Assembly (NCBI GenBank): GCA_014376785.1
Contig: JACMQW010000081.1
Span: 1 to 44,412, forward strand
Source of the DNA: Oligoflexia bacterium
Lineage (GTDB): Bacteria > Bdellovibrionota > UBA1018
DNA length: 44,412 bases
Direction: 5' to 3'
Part shown: piece by piece, positions 17,597-25,511 of the stretch
Layout: every line of letters starts with the position of its first letter
Numbering within the stretch: position 1 is the stretch's first letter
The notes under the pieces: model-generated
What the model saw: the letters and a program-made list of their open reading frames with translations, nothing else
The model's database searches: none
Told to the model about the DNA's origin: nothing
Program-made: the position numbers and the translations under genes

Positions 17597-18685
17597 ATGA
17601 CGAAATCAAAAAAGAAAAAGACCCTCTCTTATGCGGATTCCGGAGTTGACCGGTTGGCAGCGGATCGACTGGTGGAGCGAATTAAGGTCATCACCGGTGG
17701 AAAGAAGAAGCCGAAAGCCCTGAGGTCCACCGTCGGAGGCTACGCTTCTCTCTATGAACTTTCTAAAACTCAGTGGATTGCCGCGTCGACGGACGGAGTA
17801 GGCACCAAACTCAAACTCGCGTTTGAGACAGGAAATCACGCGACCGTTGGAGAAGACTTGGTGGCGATGTCGGTGAACGATTTACTTTGTGTCGGCGCAA
17901 AACCCCTCTTTTTCCTCGATTATTTTGCGACTGGAAAACTCAAATTACAAACCACGGAATCCGTGATCTCCGGAATTCAAGCCGGCTGCGAGAAGGCAAA
18001 AGCGATCCTAGTCGGCGGAGAAACAGCCGAGATGCCAGGGTTTTATGCTCCGGGAGAATACGACCTCGCTGGCTTCGCGGTCGGAATCGTGGATCCGAAA
18101 CTTGCGCTACCGTCCGCCTCATCGAAAGCCGTGCGAGCGGGGGATCTTCTGATTGGACTGAATTCCAGTGGCCTTCACAGCAATGGCTACAGCTTAGTCA
18201 GAAAACTTCTCGATTCCTGGAAACCATCAGATACGAAACTCTCTTGGGCAAAATCGAAATCAGCATTGCTTCGCGAACTTTTAATCCCGACGCAGATTTA
18301 TACCGACGCCCTCCTCCCGGCGACCGAGAAAGGCCTTTACCGTGGGCTCGCGCACATCACCGGGTCTGGGTTTCTGAATGTTCCAAGGCTTGGCGAACAC
18401 GTTTCTTATGAAATCGATCTTCCACCGGCCGCGGAACTTCCCCGCATTTATGAATGGTTAGAAGCGACGGGAAAGGTCACGACTTATGACCGACTCACGA
18501 CCTTTAATTGTGGCCTCGGCATGATCGGCGCGGTTCGTCCCGAAGATGCGTCGGCAGTCATTCGGATTGCGAAACGCGCGGGCGTGAAAGCATCTGTAAT
18601 CGGAGAAGTCTTTCCAAATTTGAAAAAAGGCGAGTGTGTTGTGATCGTTCACACCGATGATGGACGATTTGAACTGAAAGATTAA
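17597..18685 (+). CDS. purM: Phosphoribosylformylglycinamidine cyclo-ligase
   Basis: Closes the imidazole ring to give AIR, step 5. 362 residues with the PurM/ThiL fold: SYADSGVDRLAADRLVERIK at the N terminus, STDGVGTKLKLAF, MSVNDLLCVGAKPLFFLDYF, GGETAEMPGFY and GLNSSGLHSNGYSLVRKLL. The N terminus is preceded by a basic run (TKSKKKKT). A ribosome site CAGGAG lies six bases before the ATG. This is the last intact gene of the operon; the remains of purE, which acts on the next intermediate, follow within about 40 bases. Confidence 0.95.
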   Translation: MTKSKKKKTLSYADSGVDRLAADRLVERIKVITGGKKKPKALRSTVGGYASLYELSKTQWIAASTDGVGTKLKLAFETGNHATVGEDLVAMSVNDLLCVGAKPLFFLDYFATGKLKLQTTESVISGIQAGCEKAKAILVGGETAEMPGFYAPGEYDLAGFAVGIVDPKLALPSASSKAVRAGDLLIGLNSSGLHSNGYSLVRKLLDSWKPSDTKLSWAKSKSALLRELLIPTQIYTDALLPATEKGLYRGLAHITGSGFLNVPRLGEHVSYEIDLPPAAELPRIYEWLEATGKVTTYDRLTTFNCGLGMIGAVRPEDASAVIRIAKRAGVKASVIGEVFPNLKKGECVVIVHTDDGRFELKD

Positions 18686-18723
18686 CCCAAGGAGAATACC
18701 GCTCTGACCAAAGACTTGAATAG

Positions 18724-19089
18724 ATAATCGACATCGGCGTGCATGCGGAAGTTTCTAGTGCGCACCGAACGCCAGAAAAAACCAAAGCCCTCACTCCGCA
18801 CGCGCGCGCGAATGGGGTGCGTGTTCTGATCGCGGGTGCCGTGGCCGCAGCACTTTACGCAATCGTGCAGATTCCTAAAGGGATTCCGGTCGCGACATTG
18901 GCGATTAACGGCGCCGCAAACGCCACCATCCTGGCTCTGGAAATCCTCTCAATCGAAAACGGTGCGGATGGATGGGGTGGCAGCACGCGCAACCTTGATG
19001 ACCTGCCGTCAGGAGATGAAAACCACGGCACTGGGAAAGAAAATGCCCTTATAGGATGGCCGCGAATCAAGGCGGGCAAATTCGTGTGA
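18724..19089 (+). pseudogene. purE: Decayed purE (N5-CAIR mutase) relic
   Basis: Translation of this stretch matches PurE in pieces: EVSSAHRTPE, then ANGVRVLIAGA, then YAIVQIPKGIPVATLAIN and GAANATILALEIL, all in order and in one frame. What is missing is the start (GSxSD loop, replaced by a stop at 18721) and about 35 residues between IAGA and YAIVQ, which in PurE hold the GGAAHLPGM active-site loop and the PVIGVPV strand. After about 18960 the C-terminal helix seems to continue in another frame (CRQEMKTTALGKKMPL), so a frameshift is likely. The only in-frame start is GTG at 18739. Its place straight after purM suggests the operon once ended with purE. It cannot make a working mutase; a functional purE should exist elsewhere. 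Confidence 0.8.
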
Positions 19090-19112
19090 AAGTCACCGTT
19101 CGCCCGTCTGAT

Positions 19113-19331
19113 TTAAGTTTTTGATTTCTCAATCGCCTTCTCAGTCGGTGCCCCCTTGGCACCCTTTTTCCTCATCTTCTCGCCACTGCCTGCGCGAATG
19201 CGCTTTTTCTTCTTTTGAATGTTTGCCCAGAGGCCTGGCTTTTTTTTCTTCGCAGATTTCTTTTTCTTCGCAGTCTTCTTTTTGACCGACTTTTTCTTAG
19301 CTGCCTTCTTCTTCATTTTTTTCCCTTTCAT
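19113..19331 (-). CDS. Small lysine-rich basic protein
   Basis: A 72-residue protein whose first half is almost only Lys, Ala, Ser and Thr (KKKAAKKKSVKKKTAKKKK), like the tails of histone H1-type bacterial proteins. The second half, GLWANIQKKKKRIRAGSG followed by EKMRKKGAKGAPTEKA, resembles a short conserved domain that I recall from phage, algal-virus and bacterial proteins of unknown function. Binding to DNA or RNA is a fair guess from charge. Start is either ATG 19331 or ATG 19316; the second has AAAGGG five bases upstream. It is convergent with the purE relic. The Phe-rich frame on the other strand is its shadow. Confidence 0.65.
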   Translation of the reverse strand: MKGKKMKKKAAKKKSVKKKTAKKKKSAKKKKPGLWANIQKKKKRIRAGSGEKMRKKGAKGAPTEKAIEKSKT

Positions 19332-19434
19332 CCGTATTTTTTATAAAATTCCACATCGGTCGAAATTTTCTATGAGAAGGGACATTTTACAAGGGTGGAA
19401 TCTTGTGCAGATCCTAAATCGACAGTCGGGATAT

Positions 19435-19737
19435 TCACTTTAATCCTTCAGGTCTCATGATGAGAAATTTGTTCCTATTACTCGGCTTCACCCGCGCCAG
19501 CGGCGCCGCCGAATCGATCACCCCAAAGAGACCGGCGCTTTCAGAATAAACAGTTCTGTCGAAGCCTACCAGTCGGACAGTCGAGGAATCTTCTGGCCGA
19601 ACCGTTTTCTCCCAGCTTTCCGAACATTTCTGGATATCGAGTGAATCCAGAAAATCCCGGTCGAGGATGCCTTGATATGCGTGTTACCGGGCTTTCATGT
19701 CGATCGTAGCGATTCGGACTGCATCGGTGGGAATCAT
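19435..19737 (-). pseudogene. Chimeric relic: GNAT acetyltransferase start joined to a thioesterase end
   Basis: Read on the minus strand from an ATG at 19737, one frame gives MIPTDAVRIATIDMKAR, a stop (19684-19686), then HAYQGILDRDFLDSLDI, the typical N-terminal part of a GNAT N-acetyltransferase. After RLVGF the frame becomes DRTVYSESAGLFGVIDSA and PLARVKPSN, which is the C-terminal end of the thioesterase encoded 1.1 kb away (LVGLDGTVYSESAGLFVVID). The two DNA stretches 19486-19572 and 20632-20718 are about 83% identical by eye. So this is a broken acetyltransferase gene whose 3' part was replaced by a copy of the neighbour's 3' end. It has no function as a protein. Confidence 0.6.
19486..19572. 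repeat. Diverged copy of the thioesterase 3' end
   Basis: These 87 bases align without gaps to 20632-20718, the end of the intact thioesterase gene, with about 15 mismatches. A shared 20-base core is ACCGGCGCTTTCAGAATAAA. Similarity stops abruptly at the codon pair for GF/GL, which marks the recombination joint. Confidence 0.7.
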
Positions 19738-19854
19738 TTTTCTAACCACGAACCAAGCTCGGGGCGCTAAATGAAAGAGAACGCCTCCAGGTGGAAGCAT
19801 CCCCTCTCGTTATTTATATAAATTAGTAAGCGAGCCGCTGGTCTGAATCTAGAG

Positions 19855-20385
19855 TTATTGGCGTGATTCGGAGAACATTTTTCCCGGCTTCACCTGCGGT
19901 ACGCTTCCACAGTCATAACGCGAATAAAGTTTTCCCTGAGTTTTCTCGATCCAATAGCATCCATTATAATTTTGTGAATAACGCGGAAGCGTCAGTTGTA
20001 GACTTAAGAATCTTCCGGCTCCGCTCTCAATATAAGTTGTAAAAAAGCTGAATTCATTTGCCGAACCGTCTTCTAAATTTTGGAAAATCACACCGAATTT
20101 AGGCTTGATCCAAGAACCATCACTTACTTTAGAAAAACGCATTGAGGATACTTTGACTAAGAATGGAATTGAATTATGTGAAATCAATGAGCCTTCTGAA
20201 AAATTGACTACAGAGCCATCTTTCTGTTTCTCCATAGTAGAAATGATAGAATCAGCCTCCACTTCGCTGAACTCACAAGTGATGCCACTTTTTGTATTAT
20301 TGGAATTGCAACCAATGTCGTTCGCTGCAGCAGAGTGTACTGTGATCGCTGCTAACGCAAATAAAGAGGTGATGAGAGTCTTCAT
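19855..20385 (-). CDS. Hypothetical secreted protein
   Basis: A 176-residue protein with a clear signal peptide, MKTLITSLFALAAITVHSAAA, and a mature part rich in Ser, Asn and Phe with four cysteines (IGCNSNN, ITCEFSE, NGCYWIE, YDCGSV) that could form two disulfides. I do not recognise a family. The ATG at 20385 has the ribosome site GAAGGA six bases upstream; the frame is open ten codons further. The gene and its surroundings are clearly richer in A+T than the rest of the window and use codons such as ATA and AAT more freely, which suggests acquisition from elsewhere. It lies between two thioesterase copies, one intact and one decayed. Confidence 0.7.
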   Translation of the reverse strand: MKTLITSLFALAAITVHSAAANDIGCNSNNTKSGITCEFSEVEADSIISTMEKQKDGSVVNFSEGSLISHNSIPFLVKVSSMRFSKVSDGSWIKPKFGVIFQNLEDGSANEFSFFTTYIESGAGRFLSLQLTLPRYSQNYNGCYWIEKTQGKLYSRYDCGSVPQVKPGKMFSESRQ

Positions 20386-20495
20386 AAAATTTCCTTCTCG
20401 GAATTCGGTTTTCATTGTCGCTACTCGATATGCGAAACTTATGCCCGACTGTACTCTCGACTAATTCGATTACCCAATTTCGAAAGTGTAGAAGA

Positions 20496-20513
20496 TTTGG
20501 TCACATGACCAAA
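20496..20513. promoter_or_regulatory. 18-bp inverted repeat upstream of secreted protein gene
   Basis: TTTGGTCACATGACCAAA has two 8-bp arms around CA. It sits 111 bp upstream of the secreted protein start and 89 bp beyond the thioesterase stop, both on the minus strand. It could be an operator; as a terminator it would lack a run of T. Confidence 0.35.
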
Positions 20514-20601
20514 GTTTTCAGGTCGGATCGTGCGCCGGAGTCCTTCCCTCTAGAACGCCCAGAAAACCTGCTCGATTTTCTCGGCCACACTCATTTTTCG
20601 C

Positions 20602-21144
20602 TCACGGGCGCTCTGGATTTTCGGATCTCGCCTTCACCCGTGCCAGGAGCGCAGCCGTATCGATCACCACGAAAAGACCGGCGCTTTCAGAATAAACCGT
20701 TCCGTCGAGGCCGACTAAACTCCCCCGGACGAAAACTTTCTTCCCCTCAATTCTTTCAACGTTCGCCCGAACTTCGACGTGGGTTCTAAGCGGCAAAGAT
20801 TTTCGAAAATTCACCTCGAGTTTTGCGGCGAGCACCGGGTGGCCCGCGGTCCATGCCGCTGCCCCCATTCCTTCATCAAGCAAGGCTGCTTGGGATCCGC
20901 CGTGCGCATGTCCGGGGGGACCCTCGGTCTCCGGCCCAAACCAGGCTCGACCAATAAAATCACCGAGTCCTTTCCGAGCGAAATAGCGCACCCGAATGGC
21001 TCCTGAATTTGGATTGCCCGAAACGAACGACGACTTTGTTCCGGTATCCGGAAAAGGCCTCACCTCTGTCCATGCTTCTTCACCCGCGGGGACTGCGGGG
21101 GGTAGAAGTTCGCTGATCAGCGGAGATAATTCCGTCATTTTCAT
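20602..21144 (-). CDS. PaaI-type hotdog-fold thioesterase
   Basis: A 180-residue hotdog-fold protein. The helix signature GHAHGGSQAALLDEGMG, followed by LEVNFRKSLPLRTHVEVRA and SLVGLDGTVYSESAGLFVV, fits the PaaI/YbgC-like acyl-CoA thioesterase group (PF03061), which hydrolyses acyl-CoA in the cytoplasm. The N-terminal 60 residues are an extension with FPDTGTKSSFVSGNPNSGAIRV, as in some longer members. Start: ATG 21144 is six bases after AAGG; GTG 21147 and ATG 21138 are alternatives. Its 3' end has a diverged copy at 19486-19572. The substrate cannot be read from the sequence. Confidence 0.8.
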   Translation of the reverse strand: MKMTELSPLISELLPPAVPAGEEAWTEVRPFPDTGTKSSFVSGNPNSGAIRVRYFARKGLGDFIGRAWFGPETEGPPGHAHGGSQAALLDEGMGAAAWTAGHPVLAAKLEVNFRKSLPLRTHVEVRANVERIEGKKVFVRGSLVGLDGTVYSESAGLFVVIDTAALLARVKARSENPERP

Positions 21145-21170
21145 CACTCACCTTAAAAAATGTTTCATGT

Positions 21171-21201
21171 CGCATCGGTAACTTTCTATCTGCCCGATGC
21201 G
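21171..21201. other. Stem-loop in the thioesterase-gltA gap
   Basis: CGCATCGG (21171-21178) can pair with CCGATGCG (21194-21201) around a 15-base loop. A second perfect hairpin, TTTCGC-TTTT-GCGAAA, lies at 21342-21357, 37 bases before the gltA start, in the transcribed leader. The 249-bp gap holds nothing else I can support. A role in gltA control is only a possibility. Confidence 0.3.
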
Positions 21202-21393
21202 TAAGACCATTATGAAGCTGACCAGAGCGGAAAGCCAAGGGCGGCTTGCATGAAAATGCGCGACGCAGCACCCGTTTCACGCTTGAACGGAAATTCCCCC
21301 TCAGGCACGATTTAGAATACTTTTAGTTTTTTCATGTGGCATTTCGCTTTTGCGAAACTCCCTCCAACCGATCGCCAACTCGTAGGACACCGA

Positions 21394-22689
21394 ATGAACA
21401 ACACCAAACCCACTCCTGGCAAACCTGCACAAATCATCGTCGATGGAAAAACCCTCGAATGCCCAACCTTTGTCGGGACTGAAAACGAAAAGGCGATGGA
21501 TATTTCGAAACTTCGCGACTCGACTGGATACGTGACCTTTGACAACGGGTATGCAAACACTTCCCCGACCACGAGCTCGATCACTTACCTCGACGGCGAT
21601 AACGGAATCCTTCAGTACCGGGGCTATCCGATCGAACAACTCGCCTCCCAGTCGACTTTCCTCGAAGTGGCTTTCTTGCTCATGAATGGCGAACTTCCTT
21701 CGAAGACCGAATTAGAAGCATTCGAAAAAGAAATCGAATCCCACCAAACGGTGGATGAGAGCTTCTTAAAGTTTTTCGATATTTTTCCGAAAAAAGCTCA
21801 TCCGATGGCGATGCTCACCGGAGCGACGGTTGGACTGTCGACGATTTATCAAACCGAAGTGGACCCAGCGAATAAGGACTTCACGAAGAAAAACGCGATC
21901 CGACTCCTCGCCCAATTTCCCGCATTAACCGCTGCCGCCTATCGCCACGGCAAAGGTGAGAAGCGCGTCGCTCCGAAAAAGGGCCTCGATTACGCCTCAA
22001 ACTTCATGCACATGATGTTCTCCCAAAACGATTCTTATTCGGTGCCGAAAGAAATCGTCGCAGCCTTGAACCTCCTCCTCATCCTCCACGCCGATCATGA
22101 ACAAAACTGCTCGACTTCGACCGTTCGCTTAGTCGGCTCTTCGGCAGCGAACCTCTACGCCTCGGTCGCAGCCGGTATCACGGCTCTCTGGGGACCACTT
22201 CATGGCGGCGCAAACCAAGCCGTGATGGAAATGCTCGAGGAGATTCAAAAAGACGGCGGCGACATCGCTAAAACCATTGCGAAAGCAAAAGACAAAGCCT
22301 CCGGCTTCAAACTCATGGGCTTTGGTCACCGAGTCTATAAGAACTTCGATCCCAGAGCTAAAATCATCAAAGTCGCCTGCGATCAGGTGCTAAAGACGAT
22401 GGGAATTCAGAACCCACTCCTTGATATCGCAAAAAAACTGGAAGAAGCCGCACTGAAAGACACCTACTTCATCGAGAAGAAGCTTTACCCGAACGTCGAC
22501 TTCTATTCCGGAATCATTTACAGCGCATTGAAAATCCCTACCGATATGTTCACGCCGATGTTCGCCCTTGGTCGTATGCCAGGGTGGGTCGCACAGTGGA
22601 AAGAAATGGTCGAAGGAGGCACGACGAAAATCGGTCGCCCACGCCAAATCTACACGGGCTACACCAAACGCGATCTGAAACGCGGATAA
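21394..22689 (+). CDS. gltA: Citrate synthase
   Basis: Condenses oxaloacetate and acetyl-CoA, the entry to the citric acid cycle. 431 residues, type II hexameric E. coli-like length. Signature regions are ITYLDGDNGILQYRGYPIEQ, DHEQNCSTSTVRLVGSS (catalytic His), WGPLHGGANQAVMEML (catalytic His) and MGFGHRVYKNFDPRAKI (with the catalytic Asp later near PNVDFYSG). The ATG at 21394 has AGGA eight bases upstream; a longer frame to 21334 runs through a leader hairpin and adds nothing family-like. It is followed after 13 bases by an M48 protease gene in the same direction. Confidence 0.95.
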   Translation: MNNTKPTPGKPAQIIVDGKTLECPTFVGTENEKAMDISKLRDSTGYVTFDNGYANTSPTTSSITYLDGDNGILQYRGYPIEQLASQSTFLEVAFLLMNGELPSKTELEAFEKEIESHQTVDESFLKFFDIFPKKAHPMAMLTGATVGLSTIYQTEVDPANKDFTKKNAIRLLAQFPALTAAAYRHGKGEKRVAPKKGLDYASNFMHMMFSQNDSYSVPKEIVAALNLLLILHADHEQNCSTSTVRLVGSSAANLYASVAAGITALWGPLHGGANQAVMEMLEEIQKDGGDIAKTIAKAKDKASGFKLMGFGHRVYKNFDPRAKIIKVACDQVLKTMGIQNPLLDIAKKLEEAALKDTYFIEKKLYPNVDFYSGIIYSALKIPTDMFTPMFALGRMPGWVAQWKEMVEGGTTKIGRPRQIYTGYTKRDLKRG

Positions 22690-22702
22690 GGAACTAAAGT
22701 TC

Positions 22703-23998
22703 ATGACCTTCGATGCACCGACTCTCTTTCGTTTCATTGCGGGTCTCTGGATCCTGGTCTGGATTATTGAAAGGGCGGCGGAACTCCTGCAGTACCAAAC
22801 CGCCGCCCTTCCTTATCCAGAAGCCCTTTCTGAAATTCAATCACCCACAGAGCATGAAAAGGCGCTGATTTACCTAGGCGAAAGAAATCGCATGACCTGG
22901 CTTCACGAAGTGCTGGCGCTTGCGACGTTTCTCGCATTTCTGGCGCTCGGCGGTTTCGGCTGGGTAGCTGAATACGCCGACCACCTCTTCGATGCAGGCT
23001 GGCTCAGGGGCGTTACTTTCATTGTCATTCTCTCCGTTTTAAAAGGCGCGCTCGATCTTCCCTTCGCGTGGTGGTCGACCTTTCGGATCGAAGAAAAATA
23101 CGGATTTAATCGCACGACCGTGAAAACATTTATCCTCGACCGAGTAAAAGGGGCCGTACTCGGAGTGGTGCTGATGCTACCCATTATGGCTTTCGCGATT
23201 TGGATGCTCGAAACCGCGGAAGATCGCGCCTGGTTCTACATATGGGCCGGATACACGGCTCTCCAATTCCTTCTCCTCTGGATTGCTCCGATTGCGATCC
23301 TCCCACTCTTTTTAAAGCTGACTCCGCTGCCTGCGGGAGAATTGAAAATTGCGATCGATGCTTATGTAAAAAACCAATCGTTTAAGCTCGACGGCGTTTA
23401 CGTGTGCGACGCATCGACTCGTTCGACGAAAACGAATGCTTTTTTCACGGGGTTTGGAAAATTCCGGCGGCTGGTGCTTTTCGATACGATGATTACGAAA
23501 CTCGACGCGGCTGAAACCACGCCGGAACGAAAGCGTGAAATGATTTCAGAAATTGTGGCGATCGCTGCACACGAAGCAGGACATTTCCGGCTCGGGCACA
23601 TCTGGAAGGGCGTTCTCGTTTCGACCGTGTTTACGGCGGGAGTTCTTTTTCTTGCGCAGCGGATTCTCGAAGCCCCCGAGCTTTACCTCGCATTCCACGT
23701 CTTCCCCCCTCATGCGGCTTACGGTCTGCCGCTTGCTGTGCTCTTGCTCGGAAAGATCGGATTTTTCGCCTCGTTTGCGACGAGTTATTTCTCTCGCCGA
23801 AACGAATACTCCGCCGACCGCTTTTCGGTGGAAACTTACGGAGATGGCGAAGCGCTGATTCGCGGTTTGCGTTACCTTTATGTCGAGAACCTTGCGATTC
23901 TCGTCCAGCATCCGCTTTTCACTGCGCTTTTTGCGACCCATCCTCCGCTGGTACCGCGCTCGAACGCGATTCGTCTCGCGGAAAAAACCGCCAGTTAA
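22703..23998 (+). CDS. M48-family (Ste24/CAAX protease-like) membrane metalloprotease
   Basis: A 431-residue integral membrane zinc protease. The zinc site is H290-E-A-G-H294, with the third ligand E368 in RRNEYSADRF. The order of membrane segments, the N-terminal M48_N domain with DLPFAWWSTFRIEEKYGFNR, the CDASTRSTKTNAFFTGFGKFRRLVLFDT stretch seen in parts, and the ending ATHPPLVPR all fit Ste24-type CAAX prenyl proteases. In bacteria, which lack prenylated CAAX proteins, these enzymes are thought to serve membrane protein quality control. AAGGA lies ten bases before the ATG. It follows gltA by 13 bases and is convergent with guaD. Confidence 0.92.
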   Translation: MTFDAPTLFRFIAGLWILVWIIERAAELLQYQTAALPYPEALSEIQSPTEHEKALIYLGERNRMTWLHEVLALATFLAFLALGGFGWVAEYADHLFDAGWLRGVTFIVILSVLKGALDLPFAWWSTFRIEEKYGFNRTTVKTFILDRVKGAVLGVVLMLPIMAFAIWMLETAEDRAWFYIWAGYTALQFLLLWIAPIAILPLFLKLTPLPAGELKIAIDAYVKNQSFKLDGVYVCDASTRSTKTNAFFTGFGKFRRLVLFDTMITKLDAAETTPERKREMISEIVAIAAHEAGHFRLGHIWKGVLVSTVFTAGVLFLAQRILEAPELYLAFHVFPPHAAYGLPLAVLLLGKIGFFASFATSYFSRRNEYSADRFSVETYGDGEALIRGLRYLYVENLAILVQHPLFTALFATHPPLVPRSNAIRLAEKTAS

Positions 23999-24022
23999 TC
24001 ACCTATCATCAGTGACCGCGGG

Positions 24023-25393
24023 TCAGCCGAAAGATTCGCCGCGCGAATAGGCTAATTCGCCTGCGACATAAACCGCGCGGGTTGCTCGGTCGTCGCCCAT
24101 CATCATTTGGATGAAGAGTGATTCCTGCAGGGTCGTACAGTGGTTCATTCTAAAATCGATCAGCGGGGTCGACCTTAAATCGAGGACGACTAAGTCGGCT
24201 TCGAATCCCGGCGCGATCGTTCCGATTTTATCTTCGAGGTAAAGCGCTTCCGCCGCTCCCCGCGTGGCTAAGTAATACGCTTGAATGGCCGACAGTGAAA
24301 ACCCAGAAAGCTGCGCGATCTTATACGCTTCATTCATCGTCTGGAGCTGCGAAAAGCTTGTTCCCGCGCCTAAGTCAGTCGCTAATCCGACGCGCACTGG
24401 CCGAGCATTATTTTTAGCGATGTCGAAACGAAAAAGTCCGCTCCCCAAGAATTCATTCGAGGTCGGACAGTGGGCAATTGCCGCTCCCGCATCATAACAA
24501 CGCTGCCACTCGTTTTCACCCAGGTGGATTCCATGACCGAAAACCGCGCGTTTACCCACCAGCCCATAATGGTCGTAGACATCGAGGTAATTCTTACGTT
24601 CAGGAAAGAGATCGCGTACCCATTCGACTTCGCTCTGATTTTCTGACAAGTGCGTCTGCATGTAGACGCCGGGAAATTCTTTCCAAAGTGCGCCTGCGGC
24701 TTCGAGCTGCGCCGGTGTGCTGGTCGGCGCGAAACGCGGAGTGATCGCGTAGGAAAGCCTTCCGCGGCCGTGCCATTTTTCTAATAGTTTTTTAGAATCA
24801 TCATACCCGCTGACTGCCGTATCCATCAGCGCATCGGGCGCGTTTCGATCCATGAGCACCTTACCCGCAATCATCCTCATGTTTCGGCGTTCGGCCTCTT
24901 CAAAAAAAACATCGACTGAGACCGGGTGCACGGTTCCGTAAACAAGCGAAGTGGTCGTCCCGACTCGGAGGCATTCGCCTAAAAAAAACCGCGCTACATC
25001 CCGCGCATGACCTTCATGACTGAACTGCTGTTCAGCGACAAACGTGTACCGATTCAACCAGTCGATCAGCTGCTTTCCATAAGCACCGATAATCTGCGTT
25101 TGCGGATAGTGGACATGGATGTCGATGAATCCAGGCAAAATGAGTGAGTCTCGGTAATGGACGACTTCCACACCGGACGGAATCCTGTCCTTTAGGGAAT
25201 CGAAATTCCCAAATTCCGTGACCTTTCCCCCTTGCATCAGAACGAGGGCGTCTGACTCATAACGAGTGGCCGCCTCATCCCCCACCCGGAAAGGATCCGC
25301 TTTAAAACTAAGCGCTGCCCCGCGAAGAGCGGTGAATGAGGCAGCGACTTGGGCGGTTCTGGAGTTTTCCACATTTCGAGCAGGGTTCAGCAT
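24023..25393 (-). CDS. guaD: Guanine deaminase
   Basis: An amidohydrolase of 456 residues that turns guanine into xanthine in purine salvage. The metal-binding start is FIDIHVHYPQTQIIGAYGKQ, followed by LIDWLNRYTFVAEQQF, which is specific for guanine deaminases. Further marks are YAITPRFAPTST, MQTHLSENQSEVEWV (His), FGHGIHL (His), AHCPTSNEFLGSG and the metal aspartate in GLATDLGAGTSFS. The ATG at 25393 has GAGG eight bases before it. The gene lies 24 bp from the convergent M48 protease gene. Together with the nearby purine operon it covers both synthesis and salvage, but there is no sign of shared control. Confidence 0.93.
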   Translation of the reverse strand: MLNPARNVENSRTAQVAASFTALRGAALSFKADPFRVGDEAATRYESDALVLMQGGKVTEFGNFDSLKDRIPSGVEVVHYRDSLILPGFIDIHVHYPQTQIIGAYGKQLIDWLNRYTFVAEQQFSHEGHARDVARFFLGECLRVGTTTSLVYGTVHPVSVDVFFEEAERRNMRMIAGKVLMDRNAPDALMDTAVSGYDDSKKLLEKWHGRGRLSYAITPRFAPTSTPAQLEAAGALWKEFPGVYMQTHLSENQSEVEWVRDLFPERKNYLDVYDHYGLVGKRAVFGHGIHLGENEWQRCYDAGAAIAHCPTSNEFLGSGLFRFDIAKNNARPVRVGLATDLGAGTSFSQLQTMNEAYKIAQLSGFSLSAIQAYYLATRGAAEALYLEDKIGTIAPGFEADLVVLDLRSTPLIDFRMNHCTTLQESLFIQMMMGDDRATRAVYVAGELAYSRGESFG

Positions 25394-25511
25394 GCGGGCA
25401 TCCTCGACGGAAAGGCCTAAGGCGTCAACCCCCGGCGAATCTTTTCAGCGAGAGAGGATCCGTCGACCGAATTTGATAGCAGGCTTTCACCTTTCGTCTT
25501 CAAATACAGGG

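Noticed and set aside
19219-19443. Phe-rich 74-codon frame on the plus strand
   Set aside because: It is the antisense shadow of the lysine-rich gene; AAG/AAA runs read as CTT/TTT.
24000-24022. Bidirectional terminator between the M48 gene and guaD
   Set aside because: TGACC-GCG-GGTCA is a short stem without a T run on either side.
25266-25511. N-terminal extension of the DUF2914 protein
   Set aside because: It overlaps guaD in antisense and does not look like coding sequence; the membrane protein starts near 25512.
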